64,000 bases of DNA from Verrucomicrobiota bacterium (GCA_023432225.1 JAEYUW010000045.1:310001-374000); one strand, 5' to 3'. Shown: positions 49,153 to 58,478, counted from the first letter of the stretch. A program made the numbers and translations. The notes: generated from the sequence alone by a model not told the origin.

Positions 49153-51165
49153 GTGCTCCTCGCCGCGCGTTTCGCCTTCGGCCGTAGGGCCGGCTTCAGC
49201 CGGCCCAGCACCGCGTCCGTTCGCTCGCCCAGCACGCGAACGCGGCGCAGCCCGGGCCGGCTGAAGCCGGCCCTACTATCGAGCTCGCGAAGCGGGTGGG
49301 AGGGGCTTTACGCCCCGACGCGCGGCTCACGATGTGCAACGTCGGGGCATAAAGCTCCTCCCGCCATCGCGGCGTGGCTTCTCCTTTCTGCGATCTTCTG
49401 CGTGGCCTTCGTCGCGCCCTTCGCCCGCGCGCAAGACGTCACGATCCTCGCCGACGAACTCGCCCGCCCACCGTCCGCGGCACGTTTGGATGCACTCGTC
49501 GCCTCCGCGTCGCGCGAGGGCTGGGGGCGTGCGGTGCCGACGTTGCGCGCCGCGGCGTTCGCCGCCTACGAGCGTGAGCCGGCCGGCGCGGCACCGTGGT
49601 ATTTGCTCTATCGTTGGGCGCAGCTGTTCGGCACGACGCGAAAGCAGGCGCTGGAAAACTGGATCAACGCCGTCGAGGCGGCCGGCGGTGCGCACGCGAA
49701 CATGCCGCTCAACTACGCGATGCCGCCCGGCTCGCTCAGTGGGGATCTCACGCCGGAGCTGCAGCGCTGGCTCGTCGGTAACGTCGTGTTCTCGCAGGAG
49801 TTTTTCGCCACGATTTCGGAGCAGGACAATCCATCCGCTGTCCTCACGATTCTCCAAAAGTTGCACACCGCGAACGCGGCGCTGTTCGCCGACTACGCTT
49901 CGCTCGCGCTCGCCATCGCCGTCGTCTACGACACGCCGCCGCCACCGGATTGGCCGCACGGGCAGGTGAGTGCGACGCTGTTGCCGCGGCGCCTGCCGGA
50001 GCCGGTCGCGGCGTTCGATTACCGGACGAAGCTCGATCGAAACAACATTGCGGCGCACAAACTGAAGCGTCTCGCCGCGAGCGAGCTGAAGTTCGTCGTC
50101 GATACGAGCACGCCGTTTGCGGAACTCGTCTGGGCCCGGCAGAATGTCACGCCGCCGCTCTCGGAGCTCGCCAAAGCCTACGACATGATTCGCTACCGCA
50201 AGGATCGCGTCGCGCAGAACCAGTTCTCGTGGCCGGGGCGCGATTACACGCTGCAATCGATTCTGCGCGATGGCGGTATCTGCGTCGACCAGGCGTATTT
50301 CGCCGCCAATGTCGGCAAGGCGCGGGGCACGCCGACTCTGCTGTTTCGCGGCGCGGGGCTCGATGGGCGCCACGCGTGGTTTGGTTTCCTCTCGCCGAAT
50401 GGATGGGTGATGGATGCCGGGCGCTACGCGGAGCAAAAGTTTGTCGCCGGATTCGTTCGCGATCCGCAGACGTGGCGTGAGATGACTGACCATGAACTGG
50501 TGTTCGTGTCCGAGCGCTTCCGGGCGCTGCCGCTCTACCAGCTCTCGGAAATCCACACCGCCTTTGCGGGCGAATACCTGCGGGCCGGCAACGCTGCCGC
50601 GGCGGTTCGTGCGGCGCGCGAGGCCGTGAATCGCGAACGTCGCAACCTTCGCGCGTGGCAGATGCTCATTGCCGCCCAGCGGGCCGCCGGCACCGACCTG
50701 CGCGAACGCGAGGGCACGATCCGCGAGGCGACCGTCGCATTGGCTCGCTACCCCGATCTCGAGATCGCCTTGGGTCGGCAATTGGTCGCCAGCCTCCGCG
50801 AACGCGGGGAGACCAGCCTCGCGACCGTCGAGGAGCAACGGTTGGTGAAGAAATACCAAGGCAATCGCGTCGATCTCAGTTACCAGCAAGCCGGCGAGAT
50901 TTTGCAGCGCAGTCTGCAGTCCGACGACATTCCCACCCAGTTTCGCACCTACCAAAGGCTGCTTGATACCTACGGAAGCGGGGCCGGGATCGACTTCTTC
51001 GACAAGGTCGTGCAGCCATTCGTGGAAAGCTTGCGCCGACGGGGCGAGATTCCGTCAGCGCTGAATGCCTTGGATCGCGCGCGGCGCACGCTGCGAGTGG
51101 CGAAGGGCAGTCAAGTCGAAGGAGAGATCGAGCGCCTCGCCGCGGACTTGCGGAAGCGCCGCTGA
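49153..51165 (+). CDS. Exported transglutaminase-like protein, start uncertain
   Basis: Protein with a transglutaminase-like core. The triad is Cys in GGICVDQAYF (codon 50281), His in GRHAWFGF (codon 50371) and Asp in VMDAGRY (codon 50413). C-terminal helical repeats (AGNAAAAVRAAREAVNRERR) follow. The credible protein starts with a signal peptide AAWLLLSAIFCVAFVAPFAR encoded from 49366, directly after a repeat ends at 49364. Between there and GTG 49153 the frame only translates REPIN-like sequence. The sequence at 49366 is ATC GCG GCG TGG, one base from an ATG start. The gene may have lost its start, or may use the distant GTG. Substrate unknown. Confidence 0.7.
   Translation: MLLAARFAFGRRAGFSRPSTASVRSPSTRTRRSPGRLKPALLSSSRSGWEGLYAPTRGSRCATSGHKAPPAIAAWLLLSAIFCVAFVAPFARAQDVTILADELARPPSAARLDALVASASREGWGRAVPTLRAAAFAAYEREPAGAAPWYLLYRWAQLFGTTRKQALENWINAVEAAGGAHANMPLNYAMPPGSLSGDLTPELQRWLVGNVVFSQEFFATISEQDNPSAVLTILQKLHTANAALFADYASLALAIAVVYDTPPPPDWPHGQVSATLLPRRLPEPVAAFDYRTKLDRNNIAAHKLKRLAASELKFVVDTSTPFAELVWARQNVTPPLSELAKAYDMIRYRKDRVAQNQFSWPGRDYTLQSILRDGGICVDQAYFAANVGKARGTPTLLFRGAGLDGRHAWFGFLSPNGWVMDAGRYAEQKFVAGFVRDPQTWREMTDHELVFVSERFRALPLYQLSEIHTAFAGEYLRAGNAAAAVRAAREAVNRERRNLRAWQMLIAAQRAAGTDLREREGTIREATVALARYPDLEIALGRQLVASLRERGETSLATVEEQRLVKKYQGNRVDLSYQQAGEILQRSLQSDDIPTQFRTYQRLLDTYGSGAGIDFFDKVVQPFVESLRRRGEIPSALNALDRARRTLRVAKGSQVEGEIERLAADLRKRR
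49184..49276. repeat. REPIN-like element (GTAG type)
   Basis: GTAG + GGCCGGCTTCAGCCGGCC and, about 50 bp on, GGCCGGCTGAAGCCGGCC + CTAC. The palindrome is the same as at 25032 and in one arm of 57821-57913. Confidence 0.87.
49296..49364. repeat. REPIN-like element (GTGG type) at a gene start
   Basis: GTGG + GAGGGGCTTTACGCCCCGAC, inverted as GTCGGGGCATAAAGCTCCTC + CCGC. It ends 1 bp before the signal-peptide coding sequence of the transglutaminase-like protein. Confidence 0.7.
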
Positions 51166-51274
51166 ACAGCAACCGGGCTGACGTTGCGGGCGTCATAGGA
51201 AGATTCCCGGGCGAAAAGATGAACCTTTTCCGGCTTGTGCGAGTCTGACTGCCCGGTTCACTCCAATTCTTCCC

Positions 51275-51841
51275 ATGTTCGACGTCTTCCGGGGCGCAGG
51301 CCTCCTGATCTATCCTCTCGCTCTTTGCTCGATCGCCGCAGTGTTCATCATCTGCGAACGCATTTACGCCCTGCGAAAGGCCGCCGTTCTTCCCGATGAT
51401 CTCGTCGACGCGGTTTTTCAGGACAAGCCCTACGCCGGCGGCAAGCACTCCGTGCTCGCGCGGGTGTTGGACTATGCCGACCAACACAAGGATGACCCGG
51501 ACGCCGTGAAGGCCTTCGCCCGCCTCGAGGTTAATCGCATGGAGCGTGGCGTGCCCTACCTGGACGTTATCTATGCCGCCGCGCCGCTTATCGGCCTCAC
51601 CGGCACCGTCAGCGGTTTGTTGCAGGTGTTCTCGCAAATTTCTCCGGATACCGGTCTGCCTGACCCGGTGGCCTTCACCAAGGGCGTGGCGCTCGCACTC
51701 TCCGCGACGGTCATCGGTCTCTGCATCGCGATTCCGTCGCTGGTGGGCGGTGGATATCTCCAGCGCAAGATCGAGAATTACGCGGTGCAAATCGACGTGC
51801 TCCTCGAGCGCGTGCTTAGCCGCCACCGCCAGCAGTCATGA
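51275..51841 (+). CDS. exbB: ExbB/TolQ/MotA-family proton channel
   Basis: Inner-membrane component of 188 residues that, with ExbD, converts proton-motive force into work for TonB-type transport or envelope maintenance. Three transmembrane helices are visible: about 9-28, and the pair in YAAAPLIGLTGTVSGLLQVF and KGVALALSATVIGLCIAIPS. The LLGLLGTV-type motif is PLIGLTGTVSG. It overlaps exbD by four bases (ATGA). No tonB is adjacent. Confidence 0.9.
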   Translation: MFDVFRGAGLLIYPLALCSIAAVFIICERIYALRKAAVLPDDLVDAVFQDKPYAGGKHSVLARVLDYADQHKDDPDAVKAFARLEVNRMERGVPYLDVIYAAAPLIGLTGTVSGLLQVFSQISPDTGLPDPVAFTKGVALALSATVIGLCIAIPSLVGGGYLQRKIENYAVQIDVLLERVLSRHRQQS

Positions 51842-52263
51842 GCGGTCTGTCGCCCCGTCGCCGCAAGCGGCCCGAGATGAATCTCGTGCCGTTGATCGAC
51901 GTGCTCGTCATGTTGATCTTCTTCGCGTTCGTCACGATGCAGTTTCGTTCGGCTGCGACGATGAACCTCACGCTGCCCAAGGTCGAAACCGCCGGTAAGA
52001 GCGAGATCAAGGACTCGGTGACGATCTCCATCACGAAGGAAGGTGGATACACCGTGCAGATTGGTGCGCGCAGCCGGACCGCGAAATTGGAGGAACTGGA
52101 GAGCGCGATGGCCGAAGTGGGGCGCATCACCAAAGACATCACGATCGTGATCCGCTCGGATGAAAACACGCCCTTGCGCTACCTGACGGCAGCCTGGGAT
52201 GCGTGCCGCAAGAACGGCCTCAATAAGGTTCGCCTGCAGTCCCGCGGTGCCGCGGGCGGTTGA
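51838..52263 (+). CDS. exbD: ExbD/TolR-family biopolymer transport protein
   Basis: Of 141 residues. A basic cytosolic N-terminus RRRKRPEMNLVPLIDVLVML leads into a single transmembrane helix with the essential Asp (LIDVLVML, about residue 20), then a periplasmic domain with VTISITKEGGYTV. Translationally coupled to exbB through ATGA. Confidence 0.9.
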   Translation: MSGLSPRRRKRPEMNLVPLIDVLVMLIFFAFVTMQFRSAATMNLTLPKVETAGKSEIKDSVTISITKEGGYTVQIGARSRTAKLEELESAMAEVGRITKDITIVIRSDENTPLRYLTAAWDACRKNGLNKVRLQSRGAAGG

Positions 52264-52304
52264 TTGGGCTTTTCGCGCGGCGCTTCCCGCCTAAAGCTGC
52301 GGGC

Positions 52305-52991
52305 ATGTTCATCGTCATCACGGGCGTCACCAAGGGTCTCGGCCGCGCGCTGGCCGAGTGGTATATCGCGAACGGGCATACGATCGCGGGCTGCGGACGG
52401 AGTTCGGAGATCCTCGACCTGCGTTTCACGCATCCGGCGCCGCACGATTTTTCGGTGGTCGACGTGACCGACGAAACCAAGGTCTCGATCTGGGCGGCGA
52501 AGCTCTGCGGGCCGGATGTCGCTCCGGATGTGCTGATCTGCAACGCCGCGGTGATGAACACTCCCGCGCCGCTCTGGAAAGTGCCGGCACAGGAGTTCAA
52601 CCGGCTGATCGACACGAACGTGAAAGGCGTCGCGACGGTCATCCGCCACTTCTTGCCGCACATGATCGCTCGCGGCAGTGGCACCATCGTCACGATCAGC
52701 TCAGGCTGGGGCCGCAGCACGTCGCCGGACGTCGCGCCGTATTGCGCTTCCAAGTTTGCGATCGAAGGTCTCACGCAGGCGCTCGCGCAGGAATTGCCGG
52801 CCGGCATGGCGGCGGTGCCGCTGAATCCCGGGGTCATCGACACCGACATGCTGCGGCAGGCGTGGGCGGACGACGCCGCGACTTACGTGAAACCGGCCGA
52901 GTGGGCGAAGATTGCCGCGCCGTTTATTCTGCAACTCGGCGCCAAGGATAACGGCCGGCCCGCCACGGTGCCGCGCTACGCACACGAGTGA
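52305..52991 (+). CDS. Short-chain dehydrogenase/reductase
   Basis: NAD(P)-dependent oxidoreductase of 228 residues, classical SDR. It has the cofactor motif TGVTKGLG (about 6-13), NAA (LICNAAVMN), catalytic Ser in TISSGWG and YCASK (Tyr and Lys). PGVIDTDML follows. Substrate unknown. ATG 52305; its stop overlaps the GTG of the next gene. Confidence 0.9.
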   Translation: MFIVITGVTKGLGRALAEWYIANGHTIAGCGRSSEILDLRFTHPAPHDFSVVDVTDETKVSIWAAKLCGPDVAPDVLICNAAVMNTPAPLWKVPAQEFNRLIDTNVKGVATVIRHFLPHMIARGSGTIVTISSGWGRSTSPDVAPYCASKFAIEGLTQALAQELPAGMAAVPLNPGVIDTDMLRQAWADDAATYVKPAEWAKIAAPFILQLGAKDNGRPATVPRYAHE

Positions 52992-54655
52992 GAACGGTGA
53001 CTGCTGCGGCACACCGCGAACGCTTGATCCGGGTGGCGTTGGTGGCCGGATTCGCGGCGGCATTTGCGGGATGGTGGTGGGCGGTCCTGCCGCCTGGGGT
53101 CGTGGCGATGAACGATGATTTCGGCTACTTGCGCTCGGTGATCGAGACGCTGCAGCGCAATCGCCCATGGACCGATGATTGGCTGGAACCGTGGAATGCG
53201 GGATTGTCTGTGCTGTCGGCTCTAGTCTGGCGCGTGACGGGCAGTTTCCTGATCGCGACACAGGGAGTGCAAGCGGTGCTGGCTGGAGTGACGATCGCGT
53301 TGCTAATGTGGCTCCTCCGGACGCGCCACCTGAGTTGGGGATGGTGCGGTGCGATGGGGCTGATCGCGCTGACGATACCGACGGTGTTCGGAAAGATGGT
53401 GGAATACACTGGCATGTCATTGGTGCTACCCTGCCTGTTGCTGGCGATAGTCGCGGCGGAGAGAGGGTGGTGGAGGCTCTTCCTGGGTGTTTGGATCGTG
53501 GCGCTGGCCACGCGACAAAGTGCGGCGGCATGGGGCGCACTGCCGCTGATTGCCGCATGGGAACGATGGAGGGGCCAGCGGAGCGGAACGATGGCTCCGG
53601 TTGCCGTGTGGGCCGGCGGTGTCGCAACGTATTTCCTGTTGCTGACGTTGATGAACCGCACGCACGCGCAGAGTTCGGTAACCGCTCATATGTGGGAGAA
53701 TCTGCGTGCGGGCCGCGCGATGGAACTCGCGGGCATCGGCAGCGTGGTATTTTTCGGCGCAGCGGGCCTGTCCGCGTGGGGCAGTGGCGCCCGATGGCGG
53801 ATGGCGCGATGGTGGCAGTGGACTGCGGTCGCGATCCTGGTCGGCTGGCTGGGGTGGGGCGTCGAATGGCATGACCGCGTTTACTTCGAGCACAGCCGGT
53901 ATCGCGATGCCGGGCAGATCTACCTTCGCGGATTGTTGGTCGTCGGGGCGCTGGGCTGGTTGACGCATGCCGTGCGGCTGCGGTGGATGCATTGTGCCGG
54001 TGGATTCGCGGCCTTGGTGTTGGTATGCCTGCGACGGGATGTCTGGGATTACTACTTCGTGGACGTATTCGTCTTTGGATTTCTCGCGATCGAGGCGGCC
54101 CCCGACTCCGCTTTGGCAGTGCCGCGTCGGCCATGGTGGCGGACGACCGGCGCGATCACCGCTGCTCTCGTTCTGGTGGGGTGCCACGCTCGTTTCGTGG
54201 CGGAGTTCAAAGCCGAAACCGACACCCGTTGGGCGGCGATTTCGTTGGCCGAGGAAGCGTTGCGCGATGGCCGAGTGCAGGTTCCGGAAATCGTCGGACT
54301 TCCATTCGGCTACATTGGCTGGCAACTGTTTCCCGGCTCGTTGCGGCGACGTGCGGAGGGCGGGACCGAAGGCGACAACTTCTTCGACTACTTGGCCGAT
54401 TCCGGTGTCGAGCTGAAGCAGGTCTCCGGTGCGGGGTGGGCTCGCCGGTGGATCGCCGGAGACGACCCTCGTCCACGCGAAGTGGTGGCGCAGGGTGCGT
54501 TCCACGTGTGGTGGCAGCACGCTGACTTTGAACTCGTGCGCTTCACCGCACGGCCAGTGACACCGGCTAAACGATCACTGCCCACGGCTTTCGTGCGGCC
54601 GGTTTTCCCGCTCAATGACGAGGAATGGTCCGCGGCGATACGAGCAACGCGCTGA
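52988..54655 (+). CDS. Multi-pass membrane protein, unknown function
   Basis: Protein of 555 residues with about 10 hydrophobic helices and a soluble C-terminal 150 residues. The first loop has MNDDFGYLRSVIETLQRNRP, which resembles the acidic first loop of GT-C glycosyltransferase-like membrane proteins, but I see no further family motif. GTG 52988 overlaps the SDR stop codon (GTGA), so the two are co-translated. Its coding sequence uses somewhat less biased codons than its neighbours. The 3' end lies 12 bp from the convergent S9 peptidase gene. Confidence 0.75.
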   Translation: MRTVTAAAHRERLIRVALVAGFAAAFAGWWWAVLPPGVVAMNDDFGYLRSVIETLQRNRPWTDDWLEPWNAGLSVLSALVWRVTGSFLIATQGVQAVLAGVTIALLMWLLRTRHLSWGWCGAMGLIALTIPTVFGKMVEYTGMSLVLPCLLLAIVAAERGWWRLFLGVWIVALATRQSAAAWGALPLIAAWERWRGQRSGTMAPVAVWAGGVATYFLLLTLMNRTHAQSSVTAHMWENLRAGRAMELAGIGSVVFFGAAGLSAWGSGARWRMARWWQWTAVAILVGWLGWGVEWHDRVYFEHSRYRDAGQIYLRGLLVVGALGWLTHAVRLRWMHCAGGFAALVLVCLRRDVWDYYFVDVFVFGFLAIEAAPDSALAVPRRPWWRTTGAITAALVLVGCHARFVAEFKAETDTRWAAISLAEEALRDGRVQVPEIVGLPFGYIGWQLFPGSLRRRAEGGTEGDNFFDYLADSGVELKQVSGAGWARRWIAGDDPRPREVVAQGAFHVWWQHADFELVRFTARPVTPAKRSLPTAFVRPVFPLNDEEWSAAIRATR

Positions 54656-54667
54656 TTCGAGGCTGCG

Positions 54668-56866
54668 CTACGGTGCGCCTCTCAAATTCAGACTGAAAAA
54701 CTCCATGATGCGCTGCTCTCGCCGCAGGCGCACGAGCGGATCGCTGATCATGTGCGTGCCGAGCATGGGCAACAGTTCGTAGGATTTTCCTGCCATGAAG
54801 AGCGCGTCGGCGAGTTGGAGCGTGTGCTGGAAATACACGTTATCGTCGGTGAGGCCGTGAATGAGCATGAGTGGTCGGCGCAGCTCGTTCGCGTAGGTGG
54901 TCACGTTACTGACACGATAGGCGTCGGGGTTCGTCTGCGGCAAACCTAGGTAGCGTTCGGTGTAGTGCGTGTCGTAGTTTTCCCAAGTGATCACGGGCGC
55001 ACCTGCGACACCGGCGCGGAAGACGTCGGGCCGGCGAATCGTGGCCATGGCGGCGAAATAGCCGCCAAATGACCACCCGGTGACGCCGACGCGCGAGAGA
55101 TCGAGTTCGGGGAATTGAGCGGCGAGCGCCTGGAGGCCGGCGATCTGGTCATTGAGCGCGGTGTCGATGAAGTTGCCTTTGATCACGCGCTCCCAGTCGC
55201 GGCCTTTCCAAGGCGTGCCGCGGCCGTCGAGGCGAACGACGACGTAGCCCTGATCGGCCATCCACTGATCGGGCAGATAATCGCGGATGACCGCGTTCAC
55301 CCGCTTGGATGTAGGGCCAGCGTAGACGGACAAAATCACGGGATATTTCCGGCCGGCAACGAAGCTGCGGGGCCGCGTGATGGCAGCGTCGAATACCGGG
55401 GCGCTTTTCGTGCGCGTCAATTCCGTGGTAGGCCGGTGCGGCAGCGGCTCGGCCACTGAACGAAGCACGGCGAGCGATTGCCCGTTCCCATCGATCACCT
55501 GCACGCCGAAGGTGCCGTTGAAGCGATCGAAGCTGTGCGCCAGCCGCCGCCCGTCGGCACTGGCGACGGCGTCGTGGTGGCCAGGCTCGCGCGTGAGCTG
55601 CGTGCCGGGCCCGCCGGCGAGTGTGAATCGCCACAAATGAACCTCGCGTGCATCGAGACTGCCGCGAGCGAAGATGTTGCCGGCTGCTTCATCGACGCCA
55701 ACCAGTGCACGCAGACTGAAACTGGGCGGGGTAAGCTCGCGAATAAAATTGCCCGACGCGTCGCGCAGTTCGATCTGCCAGGTGCCGCGACGTTCGGTGG
55801 TCCAGAGGAAACGTGCACCGTCCTTCATCCACCGCGGCGTCGCGCTTTCATGGTCGAGATTCAGCCACGCTGAATCGGTCTCGCGCAGCAGTTCGGTCGT
55901 CGCGCCCGTGCGGGGATCGACGGCCAGGAGAACCTGTTCGGTCTGCTCGCGGTTTTGCACGAGCACGGTGAGCGGCGCACGTGGACTCGACCAATCCACG
56001 CGGGCGACATAAGGGAAGCGTGCCGTGTCCCATTGCAGCCACGTCGTCTCACCGCCGGCGACCGGAATCAGGCCGAGACGAACCTGCGCGTTAGCGGTGC
56101 CGGCCTTCGGATAGCCGAACGCAGCCGGCTTCTCCTCGGGATGAAGCGCGTTCGCGATGTAGCGCGTCTCCACCATGCTTTCGTCAGTTTCCTGGTAGAC
56201 CAGCGTCGTCGAATCGGGCGACCACCAGAAGCCTTCGTCGCGGTCCATTTCCTCCTGCGCCACGAACTCGGCCAAACCGTGGCTCACCGTCGCGGTCGCG
56301 CCCGTGGTGATCTGCCGCTCACGGTTGGTCGCGAGATCGATGACGTAAAGTTCGCGATCCCGGACTGCCGCAATCGCGCGAGCGTCCGGCGAGAAATGAG
56401 GGTCGATCCAATTCTGCCCGGGCAGTTCGGTGAACTTCAGATCGGCGCGGTTAACCACGTAGAGCTTGCCGGAGAGCGTCACCAACAGTTGCGTGCCGTC
56501 CTTCGAGAGCTGGAAGGCGGTGAAGCCACGGAGGCTTTGGCGCTGACGTTCGCGGCGCGCCTTCTCCTCGGCAGTGAGTTGCTCCTCGCCGCCGGCGAGG
56601 AGTTGTTCGGGTGAGAGCAGCTCGCGCTCGGAGCCGTCGGCGACGGTGAATTCGTAGAGGCGAAGCGTGGGATTGCGCGGTTGGGCGCGGAGAAAAATCA
56701 CGTGCTCACCATCCGGCGTGAGCCTGGGCGAGACGGGGCGACCGAGCGTGAAGTTGCGCGTCTCAGCGACGGCGCGGAAATACTGGAGATTAGGATCTTC
56801 GTCAGCACGGGCGAACGGGAGCGCGCTGGCGAGCGCCAGCGCAGCAAGGAGGGGCAGCGAACGCAT
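54668..56866 (-). CDS. S9-family dipeptidyl peptidase IV-like protein
   Basis: Exported prolyl-type peptidase of 732 residues. Signal peptide about 1-20 (MRSLPLLAALALASALPFAR), an N-terminal beta-propeller of DPP IV type (TPDGEHVIFLRA, DEGFWWSPDSTTLVYQETDE) and the C-terminal hydrolase domain. The triad is Ser in GWSFGGYFAAM, Asp in HGLTDDNVYF and His in GTHMISD. It would remove dipeptides from exported or environmental peptides. ATG 56866 gives the signal peptide. Confidence 0.93.
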   Translation of the reverse strand: MRSLPLLAALALASALPFARADEDPNLQYFRAVAETRNFTLGRPVSPRLTPDGEHVIFLRAQPRNPTLRLYEFTVADGSERELLSPEQLLAGGEEQLTAEEKARRERQRQSLRGFTAFQLSKDGTQLLVTLSGKLYVVNRADLKFTELPGQNWIDPHFSPDARAIAAVRDRELYVIDLATNRERQITTGATATVSHGLAEFVAQEEMDRDEGFWWSPDSTTLVYQETDESMVETRYIANALHPEEKPAAFGYPKAGTANAQVRLGLIPVAGGETTWLQWDTARFPYVARVDWSSPRAPLTVLVQNREQTEQVLLAVDPRTGATTELLRETDSAWLNLDHESATPRWMKDGARFLWTTERRGTWQIELRDASGNFIRELTPPSFSLRALVGVDEAAGNIFARGSLDAREVHLWRFTLAGGPGTQLTREPGHHDAVASADGRRLAHSFDRFNGTFGVQVIDGNGQSLAVLRSVAEPLPHRPTTELTRTKSAPVFDAAITRPRSFVAGRKYPVILSVYAGPTSKRVNAVIRDYLPDQWMADQGYVVVRLDGRGTPWKGRDWERVIKGNFIDTALNDQIAGLQALAAQFPELDLSRVGVTGWSFGGYFAAMATIRRPDVFRAGVAGAPVITWENYDTHYTERYLGLPQTNPDAYRVSNVTTYANELRRPLMLIHGLTDDNVYFQHTLQLADALFMAGKSYELLPMLGTHMISDPLVRLRREQRIMEFFSLNLRGAP

Positions 56867-56988
56867 ATCGCCAGCGAAGCGGCCGAGCGGAAAATGTCCA
56901 CGGAGCTTTAGCGCAAAATGCACGGGCTGTGCCGGTCGGGGCGGAATTGCCCCTCGTCACGAGAGGGAGGTTCGCCGATGAAGATCGC

Positions 56989-57813
56989 ATGCGCGCCACT
57001 CTCGAGGAAAAAGCTCGTCGGTTTCGTGAACTGCACCATGCGGCAGGAATCTTCGTGGTCCCCAATCCGTGGGACGTCGTTTCCGCTCGTTTGCTGGAAG
57101 CGCGCGGATTTCGCGCTCTGGCAACCTCGAGCGCCGCGGCGGCGGCATTGCTGGGCAAAGCCGACAACTCGATCACGCGCGATGAGGCATTGGCTCACGC
57201 GCGCCTGATTGCGAATGCAGTCGATGTCCCGGTTTCGGCGGATTTGGAAAATGGTTTTGGCGCGGAGCCGGCAACGGTGGCGGAAACTATTCGCCTCGCC
57301 GGCGCCTCCGGGCTGGCGGGTGGCTCGATCGAGGACTACACGGGCGATCCGAGCGCGCCGCTGTTTGAGCTCGAATTGGCGGCAAAGCGCGTCGCGGCGG
57401 CCGTCGACGCGGCTCGACGTTTGGGTTATCCGTTCGTCGTCACCGCCCGCTCGGAGAATCTCCCGCACGAAGGGCACGAGAGCGTCGATGAAACCATCCG
57501 ACGCCTGCAGGCCTATGAGGCCGCGGGAGCGGACGTGCTGTTTGCGCCGGGACTGCGGAAGCTCGACGACATCCGCCGCGTTTGCGCCGCGGTGAAGAAG
57601 CCCTTGAATCTCATGGCGAGCATCCCGGGAGCGGGTTTCACGCTGCGCGAGCTCGAAGCCGCGGGCGTAAAGCGGGTAAGCTTGGCGGCGTCGCTTTATC
57701 GCGCGGCACTGAGCGGCGTCGACGCGGCGGCGCGAGAGATTCTCGAACACGGCACGTTCGACTACACAGGACATATCCTCAAAGGCGACGAAGTGAAGGC
57801 GTGGCTGCGGTGA
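56989..57813 (+). CDS. Isocitrate lyase/PEP mutase family protein
   Basis: TIM-barrel C-C or C-P lyase of 274 residues in the PEP mutase/oxaloacetate decarboxylase-like group. It has VVPNPWDVVSARLLEARGF at about 22-40, SADLENGFG (usually DxEDG, metal binding), GGSIEDYTG and ARSENLPHEGH. Substrate not identifiable; several family members are uncharacterised. ATG 56989 was preferred, with GGGAGG about 20 bp upstream. An earlier start at 56929 cannot be excluded. Confidence 0.85.
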   Translation: MRATLEEKARRFRELHHAAGIFVVPNPWDVVSARLLEARGFRALATSSAAAAALLGKADNSITRDEALAHARLIANAVDVPVSADLENGFGAEPATVAETIRLAGASGLAGGSIEDYTGDPSAPLFELELAAKRVAAAVDAARRLGYPFVVTARSENLPHEGHESVDETIRRLQAYEAAGADVLFAPGLRKLDDIRRVCAAVKKPLNLMASIPGAGFTLRELEAAGVKRVSLAASLYRAALSGVDAAAREILEHGTFDYTGHILKGDEVKAWLR

Positions 57814-57820
57814 GCGGCAC

Positions 57821-57913
57821 GTAGGACCGGCTTCAGCCGGTCCCGATGGATTTTCTTCAGCGGACAACAACCGTGAGCGTGAGTGCATCCGGGCCGGCTG
57901 AAGCCGGCCCTAC
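57821..57913. repeat. REPIN-like element (GTAG type) beside dtd
   Basis: GTAG + GACCGGCTTCAGCCGGTC at 57821, and GGCCGGCTGAAGCCGGCC + CTAC ending at 57913, 2 bp from the dtd stop codon. Confidence 0.85.
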
Positions 57914-57915
57914 TT

Positions 57916-58371
57916 TCACTCGCGCTGCTTCGAGTCGATGATGAGCGTGACCGGGCCGTCGTTCACGAGTGAGACCTGCATCATCGCGCCGAACTCGCCG
58001 GTGGCGACCGGTCGGCCAAGCGCCGTGGCGAGTTGTTGCTGGAATTGCTCGTAGAGCGGGCGCGCAATTTCAGGTCGAGCGGCGGCATGGAACGAGGGAC
58101 GCGTGCCTTTCGCGGTGCTGGCGTGCAGCGTGAACTGGCTGACGAGCAGGATGCCTCCGTCGGCGACGTCCGCCACGGACAGGTTCATCTTGCCTTCGCC
58201 GTCTTCGAAGATGCGCAGCTTGGTGAGCTTTTGCGCGAGCCATTCGCCATCGGCCGCGGTGTCGTCGGGCACGATGCCTTGCAAAACGAGAAGGCCGCGA
58301 CCGATCTCGCCGGTGACGCGACCTTCGACGGTGACGTGGGCGCTTGCGACGCGTTGAACGACAACTCGCAT
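57916..58371 (-). CDS. dtd: D-aminoacyl-tRNA deacylase
   Basis: Removes D-amino acids and glycine mischarged onto tRNAs, 151 residues. The N-terminus MRVVVQRVASAHVTVEG, the SQFTL motif (LLVSQFTLHA) and the Gly-cisPro-type motif NDGPVT (about 138-143) are all present. Length is normal. Confidence 0.96.
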   Translation of the reverse strand: MRVVVQRVASAHVTVEGRVTGEIGRGLLVLQGIVPDDTAADGEWLAQKLTKLRIFEDGEGKMNLSVADVADGGILLVSQFTLHASTAKGTRPSFHAAARPEIARPLYEQFQQQLATALGRPVATGEFGAMMQVSLVNDGPVTLIIDSKQRE

Positions 58372-58383
58372 GGGAGGTTGGCT

Positions 58384-58470
58384 TTCAGCTGTCAGCTATC
58401 AGCACTTGCTTCGCAGCGGCGAAATCCCGACGGCCAAGACCTGATCGCTGATAGCTGATCCCTGATTGCT
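58384..58470. repeat. Inverted CAGCTATCAGC-type repeat
   Basis: TTTCAGCTGTCAGCTATCAG at 58384-58403 is partly inverted as CTGATCGCTGATAGCTGATC near 58441-58460. It fills the dtd-fabV gap. Confidence 0.65.
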
Positions 58471-58478
58471 CCGCCGCG

